A stretch of DNA of 64,000 bases from Ereboglobus sp. (GTDB lineage: Bacteria > Verrucomicrobiota > Verrucomicrobiia > Opitutales > Opitutaceae): the NCBI GenBank assembly GCA_029974595.1, contig JARKRC010000069.1, positions 1-64,000 on the forward strand, given 5' to 3'. The notes beneath the pieces are model-generated. The model had not been told where the DNA came from. It was given only the letters and a program-made list of their open reading frames with translations, and searched no databases. Positions 18,098-28,171 of the stretch are shown here, piece after piece. The position numbers were made by a program, and so were the translations under genes. The first letter of the stretch is position 1, and each line of letters begins with the position of its first letter.

Positions 18098-19720
18098 TTA
18101 TGATTTTTGCGAAGTGGCTGATGAGCGTTTAGCGGCTGACGGGCGTTTGAGTCCACTCCCCTCCAAAGGCCGCGGCATTGGCATCGCGTCTTTGTTTGTG
18201 GGCATCGAAGGATACGCAGGACGCTCAAGACCTGTCACGAGACTGGCGATGCTGACGGTCTTGCCGGTCTCGAAGCTGATATTGGCTGCCGCGCCAACCA
18301 GTATCGAGGCCGCGCCGCCGCGCTCGTCGGAATCGCGCTGATATTTGTCGGCAGGCGGATTTGGGAGAAAGATGTCATCGAGCATGACCGAGTCGCCGCC
18401 ACCGTGGCTGCCCGATCCGCGCCAGGTCTTGTATGCGATGGCTTCGTCGCGCAATGGGATGACACGCGTGCTGGTGCCGCCGGCCTTGATTGCCCCCTGC
18501 GCGTCGTCGCTGTCGGCTCCGTTGACATAGATTTGCTCGGCGACGGAATGCTCAAGGCGGCCCTTGGTGCCGTTGAAGGCGATGTTGTAGCCCTCCCATG
18601 CGTTGAAAGCATTGAGCGAATAATTCAGCGTCGCGCCGGTGTCGTATTTTACGATGACGTTCATCGTGTCTTCGATGTCGATGTCGGGGCGGAACACGCA
18701 GCGATCGCGCATGTAACCGTCGTATTTTTCGTTGTCGAGGTAGAGCGATTTGAGCCCGGAGTTGCCGGCGAGGTCCGTGAAGAAGCCGCACTTTTTTGAC
18801 TCGGGGCAGGTCAGGCAGCGCTCGTGCGCGCCGGAGAGTCCGAAACGCCTGGCCATCGCGGGAGTATAAAAATCGCGTTTGCCGACGGCGGTGACTTCGA
18901 CCGGCATCGCGCTGAGCCACCAGTTGACAAGGTCGAAGTGGTGCGTGGCTTTGTGAATCATAAGGCCGCCGGAGTTTTTCTTGTTGCTATGCCACCGGTG
19001 GAAATAGTCGGCGCCGTGACGGGTATTGAGCAGCCATGCAAAATCAACCGAAAGCACATCGCCAATGACGCCCGACATGAGCAAGTCCTTCACCTGCGTG
19101 CGGGACGGCGAGTAACGATAATTGAAAGTGACACGCACATTTTTGCCGGTGCGTTTTTTCGCATCGAGAATACGCTGGCATTTTTCCGGTGTGTTGGTCA
19201 TCGGCTTTTCGCTGATGGCATCGCAGCCGAGCTCCATGGCGCGGACGATGTAGTGATCGTGCGCGGCATCGGTGGTCGTCACGATGACAATATCCGGACG
19301 GGTTTCTTTTATCATTGTTTCGAACTCGGGGATGGCTCGGTCGAAATCGGGCGTCTTGGGATTGGCGCCCATCTGCGGATGATAGCCCTTGATTTTGACA
19401 CCAGACTTGGCGGCGGCTGCGACAGCGCGCGCAACCCGGCCTTGATTGCTGTCGCACAGGGCCACGAGCTCGGCGACTTCCTTGTATTTTTCCAGAATCG
19501 CATGGAAATACATGCGATGCCGGCTGCCGCAGCCAACGATGGCGTAGCGCTTGCGCATGCCGCTGACGGATGAGGTGGCTTTGGCTACGGTGCCGATTGC
19601 AGAACTCATCGCGAGTCCTGCGCCAGCAAGCGCGGCAGTTTTGACGAAGGTGCGGCGGTCGATGCCATTTGTTGCCGCCAACGAGGAATTACCAGCAGTC
19701 TGTGGTTTTGAAGTGTTCAT
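18098..19720 (-). CDS. Gfo/Idh/MocA family oxidoreductase (Tat-type signal)
   Basis: DRRTFVKTAALAGAGLAMS; RYAIVGCGSRHRMYF; CDAISEKPMTNT. Confidence 0.85.
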   Translation of the reverse strand: MNTSKPQTAGNSSLAATNGIDRRTFVKTAALAGAGLAMSSAIGTVAKATSSVSGMRKRYAIVGCGSRHRMYFHAILEKYKEVAELVALCDSNQGRVARAVAAAAKSGVKIKGYHPQMGANPKTPDFDRAIPEFETMIKETRPDIVIVTTTDAAHDHYIVRAMELGCDAISEKPMTNTPEKCQRILDAKKRTGKNVRVTFNYRYSPSRTQVKDLLMSGVIGDVLSVDFAWLLNTRHGADYFHRWHSNKKNSGGLMIHKATHHFDLVNWWLSAMPVEVTAVGKRDFYTPAMARRFGLSGAHERCLTCPESKKCGFFTDLAGNSGLKSLYLDNEKYDGYMRDRCVFRPDIDIEDTMNVIVKYDTGATLNYSLNAFNAWEGYNIAFNGTKGRLEHSVAEQIYVNGADSDDAQGAIKAGGTSTRVIPLRDEAIAYKTWRGSGSHGGGDSVMLDDIFLPNPPADKYQRDSDERGGAASILVGAAANISFETGKTVSIASLVTGLERPAYPSMPTNKDAMPMPRPLEGSGLKRPSAAKRSSATSQKS

Positions 19721-19810
19721 TGACTGAAGTGATTATTTTTTCTGCGAAGGGACACGGCGGACAAAATGCAAACGTCCGCCGCGTCAGCTAATCCATTGAT
19801 AAAATCCGCT

Positions 19811-22800
19811 CTAGCGGCGGAATCTTCGGCTCAAGATGAGCGCGGCGATTGCAGCCAGCATCCAGAACGAAGGCGCGCCACCGCCGCCGCTGCTGCCGTT
19901 GCCGTGATTGTAGAAATCATCAATCGGCGGGGGCTGCGGTTTCGTCGAGGCCGGCAGCGTGGTCACGTTGTCGTCGAGGTCGATGACGCGAATGACGCCG
20001 TTGCCGGTGTCGGCTATGTAGAGCTTTCCATCAGCACCGAGTGCAAGCGATTCGGGGTTGGAGAACCATGCGGATTCGCCTTTGCCGTCTTTGTAGGCGG
20101 CGAGACCGGGCACGGCGTCACTGCCGGAAAGCCCCGCAATGGTGGTCACGGTGCCGCCTGAGATGGCGCGGATAAGCGAATTGCCCGTGTCGGCCAGATA
20201 GATTGTGCCATCTCCATCAACAACCATGCCACGCGGTTCGCGGAAGCGGGCGGAGAGCGATGGACCGTCAGAACTGCCGGGGGTCGCAGGCGCGCCGGCA
20301 AATGTGGTGACTTGTCCGTTCGCAGAGATTTTGCGGATGGTGTGATTTCCAGTGTCGGCAACATAAACCACAAGATTCTCACCCGTTCCCATGACGGCGA
20401 TGCCCGCAGGCAAAGAGAAGAGCGCCTGCGTGCCGAGGTCGTCGCGCGCGCCGTATATGCCAGGCGTGCCGGCAATGGTTGTAATGGCGCCGCTGACGGC
20501 GATTTTGCGAATGGTATGATTTTCGGTGTCGGCAACGTAAATATTGCCCTCGGCGTCGCTGGCAACGCCTTCAGGATGATTGAAACGCGCCGCGGCTCCG
20601 AGTCCGTCGGCATGGGCATGCACGCCGACCCCGCCGGCATACGACAGAACGGTGGCGTCGCCGGAAACGGAGCGGATGACGGCGTTGCCCGTGTCGGCTA
20701 CATAGAGTTTGCCACCGCACACAGTCAAACCGGTGGGATTGCGGAATTGCGCGACAGTGCCGACGGCATTTCGCGCGCCGGCGGTTCCGAAACTCCCGAC
20801 AAATGTGCTGACGTAATTTGTGGGCGCGACACTGCGAATGATATGCTGCGAATAATCGGACACGTAGATATTATTGGCCGCATCAACGGCAATGCCGACG
20901 GGCTGGGTGAAAGGGCTGACGGGCGTTGTGGCAGGTTTAATCACCACAATGGCATCCTGACTGGTAGCGTTACCGGAGCCGTTGGTCACAATGACGTAAT
21001 AAACACCAGCGTCAGCAAGCGCGCCCGGAAGTGTCAGCGTGGCAGAGCTGGCGCCTGTGATTTTTTGGCCATCCTTATACCATTCATAGCTGGCGCCCGC
21101 CGTGTTTTCCAATCCGACGGAAAGCGTCACCGGCGTGCCTTCGTTTACTTGCGTGCTCATTGGCTGCGCGGTAAGCGTGGGGCCGGAGGGCGGCATTGTC
21201 GCTGCGACAAGCAGGCGAGGTCCCTTGAGCACGCCGGACCCTCCTTCGCGCGACACGATGCTGATGCCGCAGTTTTGGGTGTCGCCGGGTATCAGCGGTT
21301 CCTCGTCACCGCTCACATTGGGATCGCCGGGGCTCGGGGATGTGACGCCGAGGGTGATGTCCCAGCGAAAATCCTGCACGATGAGGAATGATGCGAAGCC
21401 GTCGGTTTGCGCGCGCACGAAATCAGTGACGTTGACCATTTTTTCCGAGGGCGTCGTCGATGTCACAATGAGCTGGCCGAGAATCTTGGTGAGGCTGCCT
21501 TGGTTGGCGATGACGTTGTTGTTGATTTTGTTTCCGACGGCTACGTTCTGTTTCAAGCCGGATGTGAGCGACGCCCAGGTGACGGTGCCTTCGTCCCAGT
21601 TGTCATCCTCCAGTCCGTAAACGTGCGTGTGCGCCCAAGTGCCACTGTTGGTCGTGGCTGCGAATATGTCGAGCAGGGCGACCTGTATGTCTCCGGGCGC
21701 GATTGCGGGCATGGGGATCTTGATGAGCGTGACCTGGCGTCCGTCGGCGGTGAGTCCGTCGCTGCGAACAATGATCGAGTCTCCGGCGCCGTTTGGCACG
21801 GACTTGAGCGCGCCGTCGGCGAGCTGGGCGGCGGCGGCGGCATTTATTTCCAAAATACGCGAGCCACCGTCGCCCATGGATGCCTGGGGTTTGGTCGGGA
21901 TGGTGATGAGCGTGACGGCCGAGCCGGGAAGCGTGGCCGTGATGATGCCGTTCGCGGCGGTTGTGCCGCGCGCGACAACGCCGCCGCGACTGCGATCGCT
22001 GACCTCCTCAACCGTATAGAGATTGCCCTCCGGAATATTGAATACGGATAGGTCGAAGTTCACATCGACATTCGCCGAGTTTCTGCTGGCGGCGAAAATA
22101 TGCACAAAGCCGTTTGCCTCGTCGCGGGTGACAAGCATGTAGCGCTGGGTTGACTCGCTGGTGATCGTGTAGCTGTCACCCGTGCATTTGAAATAGGGGC
22201 GGGCGGCCTTGGACGCCTTGATAAAGAGCCGGTAAACCTCGGCTGTTTGCGCGGCGCCGCCATAGGAATTCAAGCTGCCGGATGCCGTGTCATTGTTCAC
22301 GTAGTGTGTGCCGTTTTTCTGGATGGGGTAGTTCACTCCATCATAAGAAGACATTGCGAATTTGAAGAGATACATCTGCGGCGTGCGCACATTTGTGAGA
22401 CCGATGAGGACGCAACCGAGCGATGAGAAATGCAAGGAGTGGTCGGCGGTTTCGGGAACCTGATCCCAAAGGCGCGCGGTCCAGGTGTTAAATTCCGTTG
22501 GAACAAACTCGACGGGCGTCTCGCCAGCGAGGATTGCGTTGAACGTGTTTCGCGAAGTGGTGACGCTGGTCACATACTCATTCGCGTTTCTGGCATATCT
22601 TTGATAATTATAGACATGAAAATTGCGCCACTCCGGGTCGATTGTGCCGTCATAACGGCGGTGGATGTTTTGTGCGGAAGGTATTCCCCAGGTGTTCATC
22701 AACCCGGCATCAATGCCGGAGACATTGGGAGCGACGATTTCGGGAACGAGATTCTTTCCATAGCGCGCATTGACGTCGGCGATTCCGCATTGGATGGCGT

Positions 22801-23467
22801 CGGAAGCCAGTTCCAGACGCATCTGCCACTCCTCGACCGTCACTCCGGAAGCCAGATTCGGCTCGTTAAACATGCCATGACGATGAACATCGAAATCGCG
22901 GGCAAAATAAAATGCGTGTGTGTAATAATACTGCCAGAGCATCCATTTGCCGGCCCAATCATCATTGCCGGTTATGACAAACCGGGTGATGCTCGCCGAG
23001 GAATTGATCAGGATGTCAACTCCCTGCCGCCGAAGCTCGGTGAAGGTCGGGACCACGACAAAGCGGTTGTCCGTCATCTGGGAGTTTTTGTATCTGTCCT
23101 CAAAGTAAGGGAGGTTGATGTAGTCGGTGTTTATCGGCCTGGCGGGATTGGAGACATTGGCGCGCACCAGTTCGCGGCGGGCGTTGAAGGATTCGAGGTC
23201 GGTCACATTGCCGGCATTGCCCGAGGCCGCATCGGCGGCGCTCGGCGTGATGAATGCGCGCGCGCCGTTGGGTCCTGTGTAGCGCCACCAGTCGGCGGCG
23301 TTGGAGCCTTGCATGAAATGCCCGAGGTTATACGCAAGCACCGCGGGCGTGGCGCCCTCCTGCTCGGTTGTAACAGTAATGTTCAGCGGCGCGGCGTATG
23401 CGGAAAGCGCGCCCAGGAAACTGCCGGCGGCGAGCGCGATGCGAAATAATGGCATGTGGGTATTCAT
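19811..23467 (-). CDS. Secreted multidomain protein: GH clan-A-like catalytic region, DNRLRE/CBM-like region, Ig-like domain, NHL repeats, C-terminal sorting-like tail
   Basis: MFNEPNL and PTEFNTW acid/base-nucleophile-like motifs; repeated GNIYVADTENHTIRKI NHL units; GGGGAPSFWMLAAIAALILSRRFRR tail. Confidence 0.65.
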   Translation of the reverse strand: MNTHMPLFRIALAAGSFLGALSAYAAPLNITVTTEQEGATPAVLAYNLGHFMQGSNAADWWRYTGPNGARAFITPSAADAASGNAGNVTDLESFNARRELVRANVSNPARPINTDYINLPYFEDRYKNSQMTDNRFVVVPTFTELRRQGVDILINSSASITRFVITGNDDWAGKWMLWQYYYTHAFYFARDFDVHRHGMFNEPNLASGVTVEEWQMRLELASDAIQCGIADVNARYGKNLVPEIVAPNVSGIDAGLMNTWGIPSAQNIHRRYDGTIDPEWRNFHVYNYQRYARNANEYVTSVTTSRNTFNAILAGETPVEFVPTEFNTWTARLWDQVPETADHSLHFSSLGCVLIGLTNVRTPQMYLFKFAMSSYDGVNYPIQKNGTHYVNNDTASGSLNSYGGAAQTAEVYRLFIKASKAARPYFKCTGDSYTITSESTQRYMLVTRDEANGFVHIFAASRNSANVDVNFDLSVFNIPEGNLYTVEEVSDRSRGGVVARGTTAANGIITATLPGSAVTLITIPTKPQASMGDGGSRILEINAAAAAQLADGALKSVPNGAGDSIIVRSDGLTADGRQVTLIKIPMPAIAPGDIQVALLDIFAATTNSGTWAHTHVYGLEDDNWDEGTVTWASLTSGLKQNVAVGNKINNNVIANQGSLTKILGQLIVTSTTPSEKMVNVTDFVRAQTDGFASFLIVQDFRWDITLGVTSPSPGDPNVSGDEEPLIPGDTQNCGISIVSREGGSGVLKGPRLLVAATMPPSGPTLTAQPMSTQVNEGTPVTLSVGLENTAGASYEWYKDGQKITGASSATLTLPGALADAGVYYVIVTNGSGNATSQDAIVVIKPATTPVSPFTQPVGIAVDAANNIYVSDYSQHIIRSVAPTNYVSTFVGSFGTAGARNAVGTVAQFRNPTGLTVCGGKLYVADTGNAVIRSVSGDATVLSYAGGVGVHAHADGLGAAARFNHPEGVASDAEGNIYVADTENHTIRKIAVSGAITTIAGTPGIYGARDDLGTQALFSLPAGIAVMGTGENLVVYVADTGNHTIRKISANGQVTTFAGAPATPGSSDGPSLSARFREPRGMVVDGDGTIYLADTGNSLIRAISGGTVTTIAGLSGSDAVPGLAAYKDGKGESAWFSNPESLALGADGKLYIADTGNGVIRVIDLDDNVTTLPASTKPQPPPIDDFYNHGNGSSGGGGAPSFWMLAAIAALILSRRFRR

Positions 23468-23513
23468 GGCGGGAATGCGTTAAATGTTTTCGAGGAAGAA
23501 CGTGACTGGCCGT

Positions 23514-26357
23514 TTAAAATGAGAAGCTGTTTGTCCATGTGAAGGTGCGAGGTTGGACGAGTTGATAGCGGTCAACCACACCGTCGGCGCGCGCGCGGCC
23601 TGCCTGCAGATCGGTATTATCAAGGAGATTGCGCACACCGAGCTGTGATTTCCACCTGATGCGCCGCTTGAAAAAGGTGCGTTCGTAAGAGATGAATGCA
23701 TCCGTTTGCCAGAGATAACCACCGTAGTAAGTAATATCGCGGTTGATGGTGTTATCCGAATTTGTCCCGAACCCGATGATACGGCGGTCACGGAATCGCA
23801 ATGAACCGCCGATGGAGAAACCTTTCAACCAGGAGGGCTGGCTAAAACGATAACGGGTGACGAGCGTGGCCGACCACGGACGAATGAAGGCCGCCGTGTC
23901 GCCTTCCTGCGCTTTGACTTCGTAGTAGGATGGCATCAGGTCTTGATTGATAATGTCGCCAACGGTGCCAGCCGGAGCGGGCCAATCGGCTTTGCTGCGC
24001 CATTCGTCCATGTATTTGGCCATGTATGTGTCCACTTCCGGAACGAGATTTGAATACACGGTGTTGTTATAAGCGCCCGTGAGCGAAATGCGCCAGTTGC
24101 GCGTCGGATTATAGGTGAGCTCAAGCTCGACGCCCTTTGCCTCGAAATCACGCGTGAATCTGTAACTGCCGTATCCCGCGCCGATGCGGCGTATGGAATT
24201 GGTGGGCTCGCCTATGCTGTCCCATATATCCTCTATGGCGCCTCTTAATCCTGAAAGGCCGCTGGTGGCGGACACCATGTTCGTGGGGGCATCGTGTTCT
24301 TTGCTGTTTTTATAAGCACCGAGCGAGCCGGCGAGCTTCCCGCCAAAGAATTGAAACTTGATGCCGGCATCCTGCCCCTCGCCAACCGAGATGGGAATCA
24401 TGCTGCCGTTGATATCGCGTCGGGTTGTGGACGGGGAGAAATTGTCGGCCCGGTTGTAGAAAACAGAGAGCCATTTGGTGATGTGAAGCACCGCGCCCAT
24501 GCTTTTGGTTATTATGCCATCGTCAGTATCGTAGACGACGGGAACCATTTCGGACTGGACTGCAGGGGTGTATTGTTGCGTGACGGGGTTATAACCGCTG
24601 TCAAGCGCCCGCTCGTAGGCCTCCGTTGTGTCGCGGCGAATGCCCGCAATGGTGACCAGGCGGCCCTTCAGCCAGAAGCTTTGGATGGCGCCGAAGAGGG
24701 AATCCGCGTTCAGCTTTTCGGCAGTGGGCATGTCAAGCAACGCGAGCCCGGAATTTATGCCGCCTTTGCCTTCCTTGATGGGGTCGAGATTCGGGCCCGT
24801 GGTGAGAATGCCCTTGTCGCGATAAACATAATGACGGCGATAAATATAGTTGGACGCGTCGTTCAGGGCGGCGGGATAACCACCCAGCGGCGTGAGATTC
24901 ACCTCGCGATAGCTGCTGACATAATAAGCTGTTTTGCGCCGGTCGAAAGAACCGACAATCCGGTGCAGGCCGAGCCATTGATTGGCCTTGCGCAGATCGA
25001 GCTCATACGTAAGCGAGGCGCGGAACGTGGATTCCTCGCGGTTGTATTCCTGCGGACGCATATTCTTCTCAAAATAATACTGCCCCACGTTGGGGTTATA
25101 GGGAGCGTTGGCGTCCTGCATGCCGCTGCGGCTGGGGAGCTGCTCATTGACATCGACACGCAGTTCCGTGAAACCGCTGTTGGACCAGGTGCGGTATTGC
25201 TCCCACTTGTAATCGTTATAGGCGAGCTGCACATAAAGGTTCTTTCCGACACGTTGCTCGATATAGATGGTGCGATAGCGTTGTTTTTCATCGTCCAGGG
25301 AGGCGCCAAGCCCCATCGAGTTGATATACATCGGCCAGGTTTCTTCACTGGCAGGCAAAATACCGCTCGGATCCGCCGCGCCGCGCGCAGTATTGCGCCA
25401 GTTCAAAACCGGAATGGGCGTGAGGCTTTGGTCAACCTTTACGAGGTAATTGGTGGAGCCCTGCCGTGTCGCGCCTGCCGGTGTGGTTGAGCTGCCAGTG
25501 ACACTGTTGCCATAGGGCGCGGTGATGCTGCCTTTCGATTTCCAATAGTTTACGGACTCGGTGATGACGTCCACACGGGCACGATTACGCAAGCGATGCA
25601 GTTGCTCGTAGTCGAAACGCACTGTGAGTTGATAGTTTTTCTTATCCACGAGAATTGCGGTTCCAGCTATGTAGAAAGCCTTCCAATCATCATAGGCAGG
25701 CTTGCGAAAGCCTTTGAGGTTTTGGTCGAGTCCATCCACGCGAATTGCGACGCGTTTGGGCACAATCACATGATTGATGCCGGCGGTGACACGCCACGCG
25801 TCCTCGCTGTCAAAACGCGTGCTCACATTGTAACGATTGCGAGAGGCATTCGCCATTTTGGTGGACTGATTGACGATGCCGGAGGGGTCGGCATTACCAA
25901 AGAGAATGGAATTGGGACCGCGGGAGAAAGTCGCACGGTCTATATTATAGGAGTCGCTCGGGCCAATGCTGCGCATGAAGTTATTGCGCCCGTAGTTCCG
26001 GCTGCGGATGCCGCGCACGCGGTAGCCTTCGTCGTCATTCTCTGTATGGGTTTCGGTATTAAGGCCGTAGTTGAGCGCATCGTCGATATTAACGGCGCCG
26101 ATGTCGTCCAAAAAATCCATCGTCATAATGGTGATGGCCGCCGAAGTATCGAGCAGACGTGAATTCAACCGGCTGCCGGCTTCGGTAAGAGTGGCCTGAT
26201 AGCCTTGATCGCTCGCACTGGTGACGACAAAGGGCGACATTTCCACGATATCCTCAGCAGGAGCTTCAGATTCGACTGGCTGGACGGATTGAGCCGTCGC
26301 AACGGCGCCGGAGATGGTAAACGAAAACAATGCGACGAAGGCGTGCTGGAGTTTCAT
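23514..26357 (-). CDS. TonB-dependent receptor
   Basis: Signal peptide, EMSPFVVTSASDQGYQATLTEAGSRLNSRL, plug and 22-strand barrel-like sequence ending TFTWTNSFSF. Confidence 0.9.
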   Translation of the reverse strand: MKLQHAFVALFSFTISGAVATAQSVQPVESEAPAEDIVEMSPFVVTSASDQGYQATLTEAGSRLNSRLLDTSAAITIMTMDFLDDIGAVNIDDALNYGLNTETHTENDDEGYRVRGIRSRNYGRNNFMRSIGPSDSYNIDRATFSRGPNSILFGNADPSGIVNQSTKMANASRNRYNVSTRFDSEDAWRVTAGINHVIVPKRVAIRVDGLDQNLKGFRKPAYDDWKAFYIAGTAILVDKKNYQLTVRFDYEQLHRLRNRARVDVITESVNYWKSKGSITAPYGNSVTGSSTTPAGATRQGSTNYLVKVDQSLTPIPVLNWRNTARGAADPSGILPASEETWPMYINSMGLGASLDDEKQRYRTIYIEQRVGKNLYVQLAYNDYKWEQYRTWSNSGFTELRVDVNEQLPSRSGMQDANAPYNPNVGQYYFEKNMRPQEYNREESTFRASLTYELDLRKANQWLGLHRIVGSFDRRKTAYYVSSYREVNLTPLGGYPAALNDASNYIYRRHYVYRDKGILTTGPNLDPIKEGKGGINSGLALLDMPTAEKLNADSLFGAIQSFWLKGRLVTIAGIRRDTTEAYERALDSGYNPVTQQYTPAVQSEMVPVVYDTDDGIITKSMGAVLHITKWLSVFYNRADNFSPSTTRRDINGSMIPISVGEGQDAGIKFQFFGGKLAGSLGAYKNSKEHDAPTNMVSATSGLSGLRGAIEDIWDSIGEPTNSIRRIGAGYGSYRFTRDFEAKGVELELTYNPTRNWRISLTGAYNNTVYSNLVPEVDTYMAKYMDEWRSKADWPAPAGTVGDIINQDLMPSYYEVKAQEGDTAAFIRPWSATLVTRYRFSQPSWLKGFSIGGSLRFRDRRIIGFGTNSDNTINRDITYYGGYLWQTDAFISYERTFFKRRIRWKSQLGVRNLLDNTDLQAGRARADGVVDRYQLVQPRTFTWTNSFSF

Positions 26358-26492
26358 GGGGACAGTGTGAACGGTTTTGGCAAAGATTGTGGGGAGAGAT
26401 TTTCAGGTGAGGCCGCGCTAAGGAACGGGATTTGGTGCTTGAACAAGCCCACACATTGGCGAACAAAATAAAAAAATCACGCTGCACGTTAT

Positions 26493-26504
26493 CTAAACCG
26501 TTAG
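26493..26504. promoter_or_regulatory. Candidate LacI-type operator CTAAACCGTTAG upstream of TonB receptor
   Basis: 10/12 identical to site 14171..14182; located about 136 bp upstream of ATG 26357. Confidence 0.4.
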
Positions 26505-26580
26505 CAGCAGAGCGAAAATAGCGCCGATGCACAGGCGCAGGAATCGTTATTCATCCCGCGAAAAAAGAACTTACCCTTAT

Positions 26581-26592
26581 GCTAACGATAGC
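26581..26592. promoter_or_regulatory. Candidate LacI-type operator GCTAACGATAGC upstream of MFS transporter
   Basis: GCTA-ACGA-TAGC dyad in the divergent TonB receptor/MFS intergenic region. Confidence 0.4.
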
Positions 26593-26732
26593 AGCATATG
26601 CCGGTATTGCTTTGAGCCAGCGCACGCTTCAGAAAATGTAGTTATCGGTCATCTGTTACAAAGCCTACGCACCGCCGTCTCCGGCAGCACATGCGCCCCA
26701 CCCCGCACTTGCAGCCCTATCCACGCTCCGCC

Positions 26733-28160
26733 ATGCCTCAAAAGCCCTCTCAGCCCAAAAAAACACTCTCCTTCACAACCAAGCTCGGCTACGGGCTGGG
26801 CAATCTATCAGTGATGACCGCCAAGCAGGCGCCCAAACAACTTTCGCTCCCTATCTACAACATCGCGCTCGGCGTGAATCCCGGCATCATTGGCACGCTG
26901 CTCGCGCTCGGGCGCGTATGGGATGCATTTACCGACCCGCTCGTCGGACATTGGTCTGACAAACTCGTGTCACGCTGGGGCCGTCGCAAACCCTTCATCG
27001 CCATCGGCTCTTTTTTGACTGCGTTGTTTTTCGCCGCCATATGGATGTTCCCGCGCGGACTAACGCCGGCGCAATACGTCGGATATTACGCCGTCTCATC
27101 GGCCCTGTTCTATCTGGCGCTCGGCGCGTTTTCCGTGCCGTGGTATGCGATGGGGTACGAACTCGCCGAAAGCTACGATGAGCGCACAAAGCTGATGGCA
27201 TTCCCCGCCATCTTCGGCCCTGTAGGGCAAATTGTTGTAGGCTGGCTTTACTGGTTCACCCAGCGCAGCTTCTTCGCGGACACAATAGAAGGCGTTCGCT
27301 ACACCGGCATCGGTGCGGGCGTCATCATGTTATTCTTTGGTATGATGCCTGTGTTGCTGGTCAAAGAGCGCTCCATCCCAACAGCAACCACAAAAGTACC
27401 AGCACAGGCGAAAAAACGCACCTCGTTTTTCGCAGGCGTGAAAGCCGCGGTGAAAAACAAGCCCTTCCGAAAACTCACGATCGCTTTCACGCTGATAATC
27501 TGCGGCACATCACTCGTCGGCGGCCTCGGCTTGTATGTGTTTGTTTACTGCCTGCACGGCGGCAACAAGAACGCCGGCTCGCTGCTCATGGGCACACACA
27601 CGACCATCTGGCTCGTTTCCTCGATGCTCATGACGCCGCTCGTGACGAAGCTCTCCCTAAAGTTTGGCAAAAAAGAAATCTTCGTCGCCGCCCTTGTGTG
27701 GAGTGTATTTCGCATGATTCTGCTCTGGTTTCTGCTCACGCCCAGTTACCCGTGGCTGGCGCTGATTAATTCTGCACTGAGCGGCGTAGACAACGCCGCC
27801 ATCTTCATGCTCTGCCACGCGATGATTGCCGACGTGTGCGACTTCGACGAACTCGAAAACGGCACACGCCGCGAAGGCCTTTTCGGCGCGCTTTACGGCT
27901 GGTTTTTCAAGACCGGCATCGCCCTCGCCTTCGCTGTCTCGGGCTACATGCTCGTACTGGCAGGCTTCGACTCCAAACTTGGGGGCGCGCAAACGGAAAG
28001 CACGCTGCTGCTCATGAAAATCTGCTACTGCGGCATCCCTGCGCTCATGTTCATCGCGGCCATCGCCGTGTTCGCGAGCTACCCACTCAGCCGCCGCATG
28101 GCCGACAACATTCGCGAGCAACTCAAAACACGCGCTCTTTCACAAAACACAACGACCTGA
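26733..28160 (+). CDS. MFS sugar:cation symporter, GPH family
   Basis: GYGLGNLSVMTAKQ...DAFTDPLVGHWSDKLVSRWGRRKPFI; start taken at MPQKPSQ. Confidence 0.85.
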   Translation: MPQKPSQPKKTLSFTTKLGYGLGNLSVMTAKQAPKQLSLPIYNIALGVNPGIIGTLLALGRVWDAFTDPLVGHWSDKLVSRWGRRKPFIAIGSFLTALFFAAIWMFPRGLTPAQYVGYYAVSSALFYLALGAFSVPWYAMGYELAESYDERTKLMAFPAIFGPVGQIVVGWLYWFTQRSFFADTIEGVRYTGIGAGVIMLFFGMMPVLLVKERSIPTATTKVPAQAKKRTSFFAGVKAAVKNKPFRKLTIAFTLIICGTSLVGGLGLYVFVYCLHGGNKNAGSLLMGTHTTIWLVSSMLMTPLVTKLSLKFGKKEIFVAALVWSVFRMILLWFLLTPSYPWLALINSALSGVDNAAIFMLCHAMIADVCDFDELENGTRREGLFGALYGWFFKTGIALAFAVSGYMLVLAGFDSKLGGAQTESTLLLMKICYCGIPALMFIAAIAVFASYPLSRRMADNIREQLKTRALSQNTTT

Positions 28161-28171
28161 ATCAAGCACAC

